Assembly: GCA_018606645.1 (NCBI GenBank) | Contig: JAGVRI010000010.1 | Span: forward strand, 62,001 to 126,000 | Origin: Chloroflexota bacterium | GTDB taxonomy: Bacteria > Chloroflexota > Anaerolineae > JAAYZQ01 | Length of the DNA stretch: 64,000 nucleotides | Direction: 5' to 3' | Shown here: piece by piece, positions 14,649-22,953 of the stretch | Layout: each line of letters starts with the position of its first letter | How positions within the stretch are numbered: position 1 is the first letter of the stretch | The notes under the pieces: model-generated | What the model was told of the DNA's origin: nothing | Databases searched by the model: none | Seen by the model: only the letters and a program-made list of their open reading frames with translations | Program-made: the position numbers and the translations under genes

Positions 14649-16304
14649 TTACACCCCTCTGGTCTCCAGGCCCCTTGGCTCCTTACCGTTGATGTCCAGC
14701 GGGATGGTGATCCGCGCCACCGTCCCGTGGTCGCCCGTCAGCGACCAGTCCCCGTGGAGGTCCTCGCGCACCAGCGTCTCGACAATCTCCAGCCCCAGTT
14801 GACGAAGCGAGTCGACGGCCAGGCCCACCCCATCGTCCCGCACCTCGACCGTCAGTTCGCCAGGCGACCGCCGCAGGGAGATGGCCACCCGTCCCTGGGT
14901 CCGGCCGGTGAACGCGTGTTCCATCGCATTCTGGACCAACTCATTCACCGCCAGTGCTAGTGAAGTGACCGCTTGCGAGGGAAGAGCTACTTCGTCCCCT
15001 TGAATCGTGACCTCCACGTCCAGGCCCGGTCGGCTCATGTTCTGAACCACGGCCTGCCCCACCCGGGTGAGCACCTCTTTTACGTCCACCAGTCGGAATC
15101 CCCGTTGGGAGAGCACCTCGTGGACCGCAGCAATACTTAAAATGCGGTTAATGCTTTCCGACAGCACCTCGCGAGCCGATACCGGGCGCCCGCCCCGCAG
15201 TTGCAGGCGCAGCAGCATGGCTACATTCTGCAGATTGTTCTTGATGCGATGATGCATCTCGCGGATGATGACGGCATTGGTCACCAGCCGGGCATTCTCG
15301 ATAGCCAGGGCTGTCTGGTTGGCCAGAGTGGAAAAGAGAGCGATCTCGTCAGGGGTGAAGCGATGAGGTTCGGCCGTGTAACAATTCAGGACGCCGATGA
15401 TCCGTTCCCGAACGGCGAGAGGAACGCACAGCAGCGAGACAAGCCCTTCCTGGCAGGCGACCTCGGTGTGGCGATAGCGCGGATCCTGACGGACATCCAG
15501 GCTGGTAGTCGGCCGGCCCGATTGAGCCACCGTTCCCACAATCCCTTCCCCTACTTTGAGCGGGGGCTTGTTCCGGTAGACGGGGCTGATGGGCCAGGCA
15601 GACCTCAGAACCAACTCGCCCGTCGTCTCGTCCAGGAGCATCAGCGAACAGAGGCGAGCCTTCATTACCTGCGCCGCCATCTCGACGATCACGTCCAGCA
15701 TCTCATCCAGGTATAGAGGAGAGGTCAGCGTTTCGCTGACTTCGGCCAGCGTCGAAAGCTCCGCGATCTGGCGCTGCATCCCTTCGTAGAGCATCGCTTT
15801 TTCCAGCGCCCCGGCGGCCAGGTCGGCGATGAGGCTGAGCAGGTCCACTTCATCGGCAGAGAATTCGTGATAGGCCCGGGTCTGGACATTCATGGCACCG
15901 ATCACCCGCCCCTGATTGATCAGTGGGACGGCTAACAGCGATTGAAAGCGAGTCTCTTTCGTTTCCGGCAGGAATTTGAAGCGGGGATCGCGTGCCGCAT
16001 CCGCCACAGCCACCGCCTGGCCGGTCTGAGCGGCCCAACCGGTCAATCCCTCTCCCAGTCGCAGGCGCGCCTGCCCGACTGCCTCGGCGGCCAGGCCGGT
16101 GGTGGCTTTGAGCACCAGGTTTTCCCCATCCGCATCCAGCAGATAGATCGAACAGGAATCCATCCCCATGACGTCGGCCGTGCGGCGGGTGATCAGTTCC
16201 AGGGTGGCATCCAGCTCCCAGGCGGCGTTCAAGGTGCGGCTGATCTCGCGCAAGGTCGCCAGTTGAGCCGTCTTCTGCCGGAGTTGATGCTCCAGATCCT
16301 GCAC
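14649..16304 (-). CDS. Soluble GAF-GAF sensor histidine kinase, HisKA_2 family
   Basis: Cytoplasmic sensor kinase (551 aa, no membrane segment). A short coiled start is followed by two GAF domains: about 25-170 (MGMDSCSIYLLDADGENLVL, FQSLLAVPLINQGRVIGAMN) and about 195-345 (KARLCSLMLLDETTGELVLR, GLVSLLCVPLAVRERIIGVL). The HisKA_2 phosphorylation site is His in IREMHHRIKNNLQNVAMLLR, and the ATPase has NELVQNAMEHAF and VRDDGVGLAVD. HisKA_2 kinases typically pair with ANTAR regulators (EutW/EutV, PdtaS/PdtaR), and such a regulator is the next gene. The start is GTG, after GAGGGGG next to the NadE stop. The signal is unknown; GAF domains often bind small metabolites or haem. Confidence 0.92.
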   Translation of the reverse strand: MQDLEHQLRQKTAQLATLREISRTLNAAWELDATLELITRRTADVMGMDSCSIYLLDADGENLVLKATTGLAAEAVGQARLRLGEGLTGWAAQTGQAVAVADAARDPRFKFLPETKETRFQSLLAVPLINQGRVIGAMNVQTRAYHEFSADEVDLLSLIADLAAGALEKAMLYEGMQRQIAELSTLAEVSETLTSPLYLDEMLDVIVEMAAQVMKARLCSLMLLDETTGELVLRSAWPISPVYRNKPPLKVGEGIVGTVAQSGRPTTSLDVRQDPRYRHTEVACQEGLVSLLCVPLAVRERIIGVLNCYTAEPHRFTPDEIALFSTLANQTALAIENARLVTNAVIIREMHHRIKNNLQNVAMLLRLQLRGGRPVSAREVLSESINRILSIAAVHEVLSQRGFRLVDVKEVLTRVGQAVVQNMSRPGLDVEVTIQGDEVALPSQAVTSLALAVNELVQNAMEHAFTGRTQGRVAISLRRSPGELTVEVRDDGVGLAVDSLRQLGLEIVETLVREDLHGDWSLTGDHGTVARITIPLDINGKEPRGLETRGV

Positions 16305-16319
16305 CGCCGACCTGCCCCC

Positions 16320-18050
16320 TCAGTCTTCGTGATAATGGTTGGTGATCGGGAACCGGCGATCCTTGCCAAAAGCGCGAGGAGTAATCCGCACCCCGGGAGG
16401 GGCCTGGCGACGCTTGTACTCGGCCCGATCCACCATGCGAATGACACGGGTCACCGTCGCCCGGTCAAAACCGAGGGCCACGATCTCCTCCAGCCCCCGG
16501 TCCTCTTCCACATAGGCGTGCAAGATGGCATCCAGCAACTCATACGGAGGCAGGGTATCCTGGTCCGTCTGGTTGGGCCGGAGCTCGGCGCTGGGAGCCT
16601 TGTCGAAAATGCGCTGCGGGATGACTGCCCGGCCGGCCCGGTCGTTGACATAGGCCGCCAACTGATAGACGAGCATTTTCGGCACATCTTTGAGCACCGC
16701 ATAGCCGCCAGCCATGTCCCCATAGAGCGTGGCGTATCCCACACTCATCTCGCTCTTGTTGCCGGTGGTCAACACCAGCCACCCGAACTTGTTCGACAAG
16801 GCCATGAGGATATTGCCCCGGATGCGGGCCTGGAGGTTTTCCTCGGTCACATCCGGATCGCGGCCGGCGAACGGGCCGGCCAACATCTCCAGATATGCCT
16901 GGAATGTGTCGTCCATGGGCACGGTCAACAAGCGAATGCCCAGGTTCTCGGCTAGAAGCATCGCATCCTCGCGGCTCTCCGGCGATGAATAACGGGAGGG
17001 CATGAACACACCGGTGACGCTCTCACAGCCAAGAGCATCGGCGGCGATGGCGGCCGTGAGCGCAGAGTCAATCCCCCCGGAGAGCCCCAGGACCACCTCG
17101 CGGAACCCGTTCTTGCGCACATAGTCCCGCGTTCCCAGGACCAGCGCCTGATACACCTCGGCCACCGGCTCCAGAAGGGGCACGACCCTCGGGGACAGGC
17201 CCGACGGTTGAGGCCGAGAAGGAACCGGCTCCAGGGTGATTCGCTCCACCGGCACTGATGCCCGCCGCGCCCGTGCCTGACGCTGTCGAGGATCGTGGAG
17301 CCTCTGCCGAAAGACCGAGGATAGCTCCAGATCGGCGACGAGCAAATCTTCGGCAAACTGCATTGCTCGGGCGACCAGTTCCCCCCGCTCATCAAAGATG
17401 GCGCTGCCCCCGTCAAAGACCAGCTCATCCTGCCCGCCGACCAGATTGCAAAAGGCCACATACACGATATTGTCGGCAGCGCGGGTGGCCAGCATCCGCT
17501 CCCGTCTGGCGCTCTTGCCCCTATGGTACGGGGATGCAGAGAGGTTGATCACCAGTTGTGCCCCGGCCAGGACCTGATCGTCTGTCGGTCCAATCGGAAC
17601 CCAGATATCCTCACAGATGTTGACCCCCACCAGGACCTCGCCCAGGGAAAAGACCAACGGTCTCCCCCCGGCCTGGAAGTATCGCTCCTCGTCAAACACC
17701 GCATAGTTGGGCAGGTAGGCCTTGTGGTAGACCCCTGCCACCTGACCCTCGTGGAGCACCGCCGCCGCGTTGTACAGGTCATCCGTCCGGTCAACAAAGC
17801 CGACGATGGCGGTGATGCCTCGGATCGCCCGCGCCATCCGGTGCAAGGCGCACAAATTGGCGTCCACAAAGCTGGGCTTAAGAAGCAGGTCTTCCGGTGG
17901 ATAGCCGACCAGGGCCAGCTCTGGAAAGGCGACCACCTCGGCGCCGAGGGCCTGGGCCTGGGTGATGTACTCCAGGATCTTCTGCTGGTTCCCCTCCAGG
18001 TCTCCGACGGTGGGATTGATCTGAGCCAGAGCGATGCGTATCCGATTCAA
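16320..18050 (-). CDS. nadE: Glutamine-dependent NAD+ synthetase
   Basis: Amidates deamido-NAD+ to NAD+ with ATP and glutamine (576 aa, the usual size of the two-domain form). The N-terminal nitrilase-type glutaminase has its triad: Glu in VAFPELALVGYPPEDLLLKP, Lys in YHKAYLPNYAVFDEERYF, Cys in VGVNICEDIWVP. The synthetase domain has the pyrophosphate loop VLGLSGGIDSALTAAIAADA and TTGNKSEMSVGYATLYGDMA. The start is TTG at 18050: GGAGG lies eight bases before it, inside the 3' end of the UbiA gene. It shares an operon with a glutamate synthase and its regulators, which links it by substrate to glutamine supply. Confidence 0.96.
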   Translation of the reverse strand: MNRIRIALAQINPTVGDLEGNQQKILEYITQAQALGAEVVAFPELALVGYPPEDLLLKPSFVDANLCALHRMARAIRGITAIVGFVDRTDDLYNAAAVLHEGQVAGVYHKAYLPNYAVFDEERYFQAGGRPLVFSLGEVLVGVNICEDIWVPIGPTDDQVLAGAQLVINLSASPYHRGKSARRERMLATRAADNIVYVAFCNLVGGQDELVFDGGSAIFDERGELVARAMQFAEDLLVADLELSSVFRQRLHDPRQRQARARRASVPVERITLEPVPSRPQPSGLSPRVVPLLEPVAEVYQALVLGTRDYVRKNGFREVVLGLSGGIDSALTAAIAADALGCESVTGVFMPSRYSSPESREDAMLLAENLGIRLLTVPMDDTFQAYLEMLAGPFAGRDPDVTEENLQARIRGNILMALSNKFGWLVLTTGNKSEMSVGYATLYGDMAGGYAVLKDVPKMLVYQLAAYVNDRAGRAVIPQRIFDKAPSAELRPNQTDQDTLPPYELLDAILHAYVEEDRGLEEIVALGFDRATVTRVIRMVDRAEYKRRQAPPGVRITPRAFGKDRRFPITNHYHED

Positions 18051-18054
18051 ACGG

Positions 18055-18951
18055 TCACCCTCCGATCAACAAACCCAGCGCCACCAGGGCCGGGGTCAGG
18101 ATCGTGGTCAAGACGTTCAACCCCATCGAGGGCACGAGTTTCTCCAGATTCTCCGCATGGCGATAGGCACCGGAAAAGGCCAACGCCGCCAGGGGAAGGC
18201 TGAGAAAGCCGAGGAGACTCGCCACCGGTAGAACCTCAAGGCCGACGCCGACCCCAATGGCGAGGTAGGTCAACAAGAGAAAGGCCCCATAGACCAGACT
18301 GCTGGTCCCTCGGCCCATGACAATGGGCAGATGCCGTCTCCCAATCGTGCGATCGGCTTCTACATCCGGGAACTGATTGAGAAGCAGAAGGTTACTGACC
18401 AGAAAGAATGGCACCAGCGAAGCCATGAACCCTGTCCAGGAGAAGCCGCCGGTCAGGGCAAACTCGGTGCCCATCACCATCAGCAGGCCGAACCCCAGAC
18501 CTGGGGCGATCAAACACAGAAGGGGTTGGCGGGTGATCCAGGGCGTGTAGCTAAAGATAAGGGCCAGACCAAGCAGACCGATGGGTAGCAACGCCCAGCC
18601 CCGGGTCAGCAGAAAATAGAGGCCAATCAGGGCCGTGATCGCCGCCGTGATCAGGCCGATGTGGAGCGCCGACCGGGCCATCGCCGGGTTGGCCGGCAAG
18701 GTCCCACTGCCTCCACTAAAGGGAGTTCGCATCGTCCGGAAATCCAGGCCGCTCTTGAAGTCAAAATACTCGTTGAGAGCATTCACGCTAATGTGCGCAG
18801 CCAGGGCGCCGACAAAGGCCAACACCAGGGACAGCAGGTTGATCGGGCCGTCGGTCCAGACGGCTGTCCCCACCCCGAGCAGGACACAGACCGGGGGCAA
18901 CACAAGAAAGGGAACACGCATCGGTCCAAGTAGTTGTTTCATCTCCTTCAT
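18055..18951 (-). CDS. UbiA-family prenyltransferase (MenA-like)
   Basis: Integral membrane prenyltransferase of 298 aa with eight to nine hydrophobic segments. Two Asp-rich Mg-diphosphate motifs are present: NALNEYFDFKSGLDFRT (about residues 60-76) and QFPDVEADRTIGRRHLP (about 190-206). The NALNEYFD.KSG...D element and the GGSG that follows fit the MenA branch (1,4-dihydroxy-2-naphthoate prenyltransferase of menaquinone synthesis), but UbiA members also make tocopherols, haem O and chlorophyll tails. No other menaquinone gene is present. It follows the Fe-ADH gene by 70 bases and ends inside the Shine-Dalgarno of nadE, so the two are coupled. Confidence 0.85.
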   Translation of the reverse strand: MKEMKQLLGPMRVPFLVLPPVCVLLGVGTAVWTDGPINLLSLVLAFVGALAAHISVNALNEYFDFKSGLDFRTMRTPFSGGSGTLPANPAMARSALHIGLITAAITALIGLYFLLTRGWALLPIGLLGLALIFSYTPWITRQPLLCLIAPGLGFGLLMVMGTEFALTGGFSWTGFMASLVPFFLVSNLLLLNQFPDVEADRTIGRRHLPIVMGRGTSSLVYGAFLLLTYLAIGVGVGLEVLPVASLLGFLSLPLAALAFSGAYRHAENLEKLVPSMGLNVLTTILTPALVALGLLIGG

Positions 18952-19021
18952 GTGGATCTCCCGAACGTTTGGATAGAATGGGTCTCCTGAAAGGTCATCG
19001 GATGATAAACATCTCCAGCCT

Positions 19022-20227
19022 TCACCAGGCCCGTCGCAAGAGCTCTTCCAGCGAGTTCACATCAAAGGGCCTGGGGTTCGCTCGCAACAGACGGACGATC
19101 TGGGCCGTCTCCTCGGCCAGGCGCCGCAACTCGGTCTCCGGCACGCCGAGGTCCCGCAAGCGGAGGGGGAGGCCGATATCTGCCTTCAGGCGATGCACCG
19201 CCTCCACCGCTTGCTCAGCCGCGGCCCACACCGACAGCCCCTCTACCTCCTCACCCAGGAGTTCGGCGACCACCGCTAACCGTTCCGGACAGGACGGCAG
19301 GTTGTACTCCATGACATAGGGCAGCATCAGGCCATTCCCAACGCCATGAGTGCAGCCGCTGGCCACGCCGATCGGGTACTCCAGGGCATGGACGGCGGTT
19401 AACCCGGCATTGGAGAAGGCCAACCCGGCCAACAGGCTGGCCAGATGCATCCCCTCCCGGGCTTCCAGATCTCCTCCCTGATATACAGCGCGGCGTAGAT
19501 ACCGGCCGATCAGTTCGATGGCTTCCTCGGCCAGCAGGTCGGTGAGGGGAGAGCGTCCCTGATAGGGACTGGCCGGATCTTCACCGCCGGCTTCCGTCAC
19601 CGAATCCACCACCATGTAGGCCTCCACCGCATGGCTCAGGGCGTCAATGCCGGCGTCAGCCGTCACCTTGGGCGGACAGCTCACCGTCATCAGAGGGTCA
19701 TAGATCGCCACCTGAGGGCGCACATAGTTGCTCAGGATCGAACCTCGGCGATGATGAGCCAGATCGGCGAGCACAGCCGCCCCCGACACCTCGCTCCCCG
19801 TGCCAGCCGTCGTCGAGACAGCCACCACCGGCAAGATCGGTCCCGGCACCCGGTTCTCGCCAAAATAGTCGGCCGGCGAGCCGCCATGGCGGAGCACCAC
19901 CGCCGCACCTTTGGCCAGATCAATATTGCTCCCGCCGCCGAGAGCGACCAGGGCCTCATACTGACCCTGCCCCATCGCGGCGACACAGGCCAACACCGCT
20001 TCCACCGTGGGCTTGGCCTGGCCTCCTTCAAAGCGATCCACCGTTACTCCGGCTTCGGCCAGCGATTGCTCAACCGGTTGATGGAGGCCGGCAGCCACCA
20101 GCGTCGGATCGGTGATCAGGAGCACCCGTCGCGCTCCTAGACGGCGAACCGCTTCGCCGGTGCGGCGTACTGTTCCTCGTCCAAAAATGATCTCTCCTGC
20201 GCTGTGAAAGCGCCATTCCCCGCGCAT
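19022..20227 (-). CDS. Iron-containing alcohol dehydrogenase
   Basis: NAD(P)-dependent group III alcohol dehydrogenase (401 aa). The start is the ATG at 20227 after GAGGAG; the track start at 20683 passes through promoter and repeat sequence. Family markers are RRVLLITDPTLVAAG, ALGGGSNIDLAKGAAV (nucleotide loop), VAVSTTAGTGSEVSGAAV, and metal ligands Asp and His in DAGIDALSHAVEAYM plus His in LTAVHALEYPIGVA and GCTHGVGNGLMLPYVMEYN. It is first in the long minus-strand operon. The substrate is not readable: the family covers ethanol, butanol, 1,3-propanediol, lactaldehyde and maleylacetate. Confidence 0.93.
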   Translation of the reverse strand: MRGEWRFHSAGEIIFGRGTVRRTGEAVRRLGARRVLLITDPTLVAAGLHQPVEQSLAEAGVTVDRFEGGQAKPTVEAVLACVAAMGQGQYEALVALGGGSNIDLAKGAAVVLRHGGSPADYFGENRVPGPILPVVAVSTTAGTGSEVSGAAVLADLAHHRRGSILSNYVRPQVAIYDPLMTVSCPPKVTADAGIDALSHAVEAYMVVDSVTEAGGEDPASPYQGRSPLTDLLAEEAIELIGRYLRRAVYQGGDLEAREGMHLASLLAGLAFSNAGLTAVHALEYPIGVASGCTHGVGNGLMLPYVMEYNLPSCPERLAVVAELLGEEVEGLSVWAAAEQAVEAVHRLKADIGLPLRLRDLGVPETELRRLAEETAQIVRLLRANPRPFDVNSLEELLRRAW

Positions 20228-20324
20228 ATTCTTCTCCTCAGAGTCTGTTTTTTGGGAAACCTGGACCCTCTGGAGAACCAGACCAACCTTGCCCCGCACC
20301 CGGGCCCGGTCACCCATGCGGCTT

Positions 20325-20353
20325 ATTATAGCACGCGCCATGGTTTTTTGCCT
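20325..20353 (-). promoter_or_regulatory. Extended -10 promoter of the alcohol dehydrogenase operon
   Basis: On the minus strand TGCTATAAT is an exact extended -10 (TATAAT at 20330-20325). No good -35 box is visible at 16-18 bases (the bases there read AGGCAA), as is tolerated with a TGn extension. The leader to the ATG would be about 90 bases. Confidence 0.6.
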
Positions 20354-20423
20354 AACCGCTGAGAGGCAATGGTAGACAGGTCCCTGCAATTCATGACCAA
20401 AACAGTCCAAATTGTGACCATCC

Positions 20424-20454
20424 TTACAGTTTGCAGGTGAAGATCGGGTATAAT
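20424..20454 (+). promoter_or_regulatory. Weak upstream promoter of the methyltransferase operon
   Basis: TATAAT (20449-20454) is exact, but the best -35, TTACAG (20424-20429), is 19 bases away. Any transcript would meet the terminator at 20483 within about 25 bases, so this promoter could only give a short RNA unless termination is relieved. Confidence 0.4.
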
Positions 20455-20482
20455 AAAGATACTCCTTTCTCCTCCTTGTGAG

Positions 20483-20528
20483 GAAGAAGAGCAGGGACAG
20501 TGGCAAGGGGCCCTGCTCTTCTTCTTTT
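20483..20528 (+). terminator. Intrinsic terminator, 14-bp stem
   Basis: GAAGAAGAGCAGGG (20483-20496) pairs exactly with CCCTGCTCTTCTTC (20511-20524) around a 14-base loop, followed by TTTTG. On the other strand the stem is followed by CTCACAAGG, so it terminates plus-strand transcripts. It lies between two plus-strand promoters and shields the downstream one from read-through, or forms an attenuated leader. Confidence 0.85.
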
Positions 20529-20536
20529 GTAAAGCA

Positions 20537-20646
20537 GGTTAGCTGCGGCCTTGCGGAACGGCCCGGGGGTGGAAGCTTTCGCTGGGTTCTGAGTGATTCC
20601 CTTCCGGCTGAAGCCTCCACTGCTACTGAGTGCCGGACTTGCAACC
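20537..20646 (-). repeat. Dispersed inverted-repeat element, family 1 (copy D)
   Basis: Read on the minus strand it contains GTGGAGGCTTCAGCCGGAAG, GGAATCACTCAGAACCCAGC and GAAAGCTTCCAC, matching copies at 53057, 58917 and 62254. The ends GGTTAGC/GCAACC pair with one bulge, and the inner GTGGAGGCTT/AAGCTTCCAC pair with one G-U. It lies wholly in the intergenic gap between the -10 regions of divergent operons. Confidence 0.75.
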
Positions 20647-20666
20647 TTATGGTGAGATCCTCATTT

Positions 20667-20695
20667 TTGACAAGACGGGCCAAAGGTGGTATACT
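20667..20695 (+). promoter_or_regulatory. Main sigma-70 promoter of the methyltransferase operon
   Basis: TTGACA (20667-20672) and TATACT (20690-20695) are 17 bases apart. The predicted +1 is near 20702, inside a 7-bp inverted repeat, leaving a leader of about 80 bases to the GTG start. Confidence 0.85.
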
Positions 20696-20699
20696 GAAT

Positions 20700-20718
20700 T
20701 GGTCTGCTTTTCAGACCA
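20700..20718. promoter_or_regulatory. Palindromic operator at +1 of the methyltransferase operon
   Basis: TGGTCTG-CTTTT-CAGACCA has exact 7-bp arms and covers the predicted start of transcription. The half-site TGGTC/GACCA recurs at both promoters beside the GntR gene (34071-34081 and 34160-34176), suggesting that the same regulator acts here. Confidence 0.6.
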
Positions 20719-20782
20719 GTGGACCAAGCGTCTGCTGGGCACGGCACCTTGAGAGGATTCACAACGAAAGGAGGAAGAAACG

Positions 20783-22219
20783 GTGAAGCCGACGTTCCAG
20801 GTTTTGAGCGACAAGGAGTTATGGTCTATTCATTGTGCCTCCCTGGATACCCTGGAAAACGTTGGGATTGTCGTACATGATGAGCGAGGGCGTGAGTATC
20901 TTCGGGCAGCCGGAGCTCTGGTCAGCGGTTCCGATCGAGTGCGTCTCCCGGCCAGGCTGGTCAAGAAGGCGCTGGATCAGTGCGCTCCGGTGGTGTTGCT
21001 CTACGGTCGGGAGGGCCGGCCACCGATGCGCGTCGGCGGAGGACGGGTCTACTTTGGAACGTGCGGCTACCCCACTGCCGTAATCGACTGGCAGAGCGGG
21101 GAACTCCGAGCCCCCCGCCTGGCCGACCTGGAAGACACAGCCCGCCTCACCGACATGCTCGACAATATTGACTTTATCATGCCTCCCCTTTCGCCCGACG
21201 ATGTCCCGGTCGAATTTGTGGACCGGTATCAATGGCTGGCCACCCTTCTCTATACTCGCAAGCACATTCTCAACCAGTGCTACGGCGCGGCAGGATTCCG
21301 CGACCTGCTGGCCATGGCCTCCGAGGTTGCCGGGGGCCAGGAAGCGCTACAGCGTGAGCCTTTTGTCTCGCTCCTGGTGTCGGCGACCAGTCCTCTGACG
21401 ATCCGCGCCGATGCGTCGGAGGTGATCATCGGCGGCGCGGAACACTCGCTTCCTCTCTTTATCTTTGCCGGCCCGATGGCGGGCGCGACCGCCCCTTCGA
21501 CCCTGGCAGGGTCCTTGACCCTGGCCAATGCGGAAGTGCTGGCCGCGATTGTCCTGGCCAAAGCGGTCAATCCCAACGTTCCGGTGATCTATGCCAGTTG
21601 GGCCAGGACCTTGGATATGAAGTATGGCAATGTGACATTGGGTGCGCCCGAGTTTGCCATGCTCCGGGTCGCCTCGGCCCAGATGGCCCGGATGTATGGA
21701 CTGCCGTGCGGCGGCGGCGGCTTGCTGACCGACTCCAAGTTGCCGGATGCCCAGGCCGGGTACGAGAAGCTGGGCACGGCGCTGCTTCCCGCCCTGGCCG
21801 GTCTCAACATGATCTGCGGCGCTGCCGCCTACGGGGCCGAACTAGTTCTCACCCTGGAAGGATATGTCATTGATGATGAAGTTGCCGGCTGGGTCAAGCG
21901 GGTCCTGGCCGGGTTTGAATTGGACGAAGACCGTCTGGCTCTCGGCCTGATCGCTGCCCAGGGGCCGGGTGGGCAGTTTATCAAAGAAGAACACACGTTG
22001 CGCTATTTCCGCCAGGAGATGTGGATCCCCGCTCTGTCGGACCGGGAAGGGACCACCGGTTGGCTGGACCGGGGTGGATTGGACGTGCGCGCTCGGGCGC
22101 GGCGGGTAATCGAGAAGAAGCTCAAGCAGTACCGGCCCCCATCGCTCCCGGCGGGCACAGCCGAACGGCTACGGGCGATCATCGACCGCAGCGTGGCCGA
22201 GTCAACGCATACTCAATGA
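20783..22219 (+). CDS. MttB-superfamily corrinoid-dependent methyltransferase (non-pyrrolysine)
   Basis: Trimethylamine methyltransferase-family protein (478 aa, family length). It starts GTG after AGGAGG. Recognisable parts are LENVGIVVHDERGREYLRAA, YFGTCGYPTAVIDWQSGEL, LYTRKHILNQCYGAAG, PLFIFAGPMAGATAPSTLAG and GLPCGGGGLLTDSKLPDAQA. There is no in-frame TAG, so it is not a pyrrolysine enzyme; the non-Pyl members studied act on glycine betaine, proline betaine, carnitine or butyrobetaine (MtgB, MtpB, MtcB, MtyB). The corrinoid acceptor gene follows directly, so it should move a methyl group from a quaternary amine to that cobamide. A Liv-type importer completes the operon. No second methyltransferase to tetrahydrofolate or corrinoid activase is present. 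Confidence 0.9.
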   Translation: MKPTFQVLSDKELWSIHCASLDTLENVGIVVHDERGREYLRAAGALVSGSDRVRLPARLVKKALDQCAPVVLLYGREGRPPMRVGGGRVYFGTCGYPTAVIDWQSGELRAPRLADLEDTARLTDMLDNIDFIMPPLSPDDVPVEFVDRYQWLATLLYTRKHILNQCYGAAGFRDLLAMASEVAGGQEALQREPFVSLLVSATSPLTIRADASEVIIGGAEHSLPLFIFAGPMAGATAPSTLAGSLTLANAEVLAAIVLAKAVNPNVPVIYASWARTLDMKYGNVTLGAPEFAMLRVASAQMARMYGLPCGGGGLLTDSKLPDAQAGYEKLGTALLPALAGLNMICGAAAYGAELVLTLEGYVIDDEVAGWVKRVLAGFELDEDRLALGLIAAQGPGGQFIKEEHTLRYFRQEMWIPALSDREGTTGWLDRGGLDVRARARRVIEKKLKQYRPPSLPAGTAERLRAIIDRSVAESTHTQ

Positions 22220-22233
22220 CGCAGGAGGGCCAA

Positions 22234-22866
22234 GTGTTCACAGAAATCGCAGAGGCGGTCATTCACGGCGAGGTGGACAAGATCACCGCGCTCGTCCAGC
22301 AGGCGCTGAACAGCGGAGCGTCGGTCCATGACATCCTGGAGCAGGGGTTGATCGCCGGGATGAACGAGGTAGGGCAGCGCTTTCGGGACTATGAGATGTT
22401 TGTGCCCGAGGTCCTGTTATCGGCCAAGGCAATGCAGGCCGGCCTGAACCTGCTCAAGCCCCTGCTGGCCGGCACCGGAGGGCCCGGTCGAGGGAAAGTG
22501 GTGATCGGCACCGTCGAAGGGGATATCCACGACATTGGCAAGAATCTGGTCATTTCCTTCCTGGAGGGGGCCGGGTTTGAGGTGATTGACCTGGGCACCG
22601 ATGTGTCTCCCCAGCGGTTCGTGGAGGCGATCAAACAGGAGGCACCCCAGATCCTGGGCATGTCTTCCCTGCTGACCTCAACTCTGCCGGCGATGCACAA
22701 GACGATCGAGGCGCTGATCGAGGCCGGCATCCGCCACCAGGTCAAAGTCCTGGTGGGCGGCGCACCGGTCACCCAGGCCTATGCCGATTCGATCGGGGCC
22801 GATGGCTATGCGCCGGATGGTGCATCGGGAGCGATGAAGGCGCGCCAGTTGGTGGGACGGCCATAG
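22234..22866 (+). CDS. Corrinoid (cobalamin-binding) methyltransferase partner protein, MtbC/MttC-like
   Basis: Methyl-carrying cobamide protein (210 aa). The N-terminal helical cap has DKITALVQQALNSGASVHDI and GLIAGMNEVGQRFRDYEMFV; the B12 Rossmann domain has the DxHxxG motif with the cobalt-binding His in GTVEGDIHDIGKNLVISFLE, then GMSSLLTSTLPAM and VLVGGAPVTQAYADSIGADG. I chose GTG at 22234 because GGAGGG precedes it and the protein then begins (M)FTEIAEAVIHGE, like its homologues; the alternative ATG at 22216 overlaps the upstream stop and would hide the ribosome site inside the gene. It accepts the methyl group from the MttB-family enzyme encoded just before it. Confidence 0.92.
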   Translation: MFTEIAEAVIHGEVDKITALVQQALNSGASVHDILEQGLIAGMNEVGQRFRDYEMFVPEVLLSAKAMQAGLNLLKPLLAGTGGPGRGKVVIGTVEGDIHDIGKNLVISFLEGAGFEVIDLGTDVSPQRFVEAIKQEAPQILGMSSLLTSTLPAMHKTIEALIEAGIRHQVKVLVGGAPVTQAYADSIGADGYAPDGASGAMKARQLVGRP

Positions 22867-22953
22867 ACGCCCTCGCACACGCGGGCTGACCTGAACCTCG
22901 GTCCCGTAGGGCGGGTCCCCAACTGACCAGGGAGGGACGAAAGAGCAAGTTCC

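Noticed and set aside
20783-22219. Pyrrolysine-containing trimethylamine methyltransferase
   Set aside because: The frame is open for 478 codons with no internal TAG and runs to a normal TGA, so the Pyl type is excluded.
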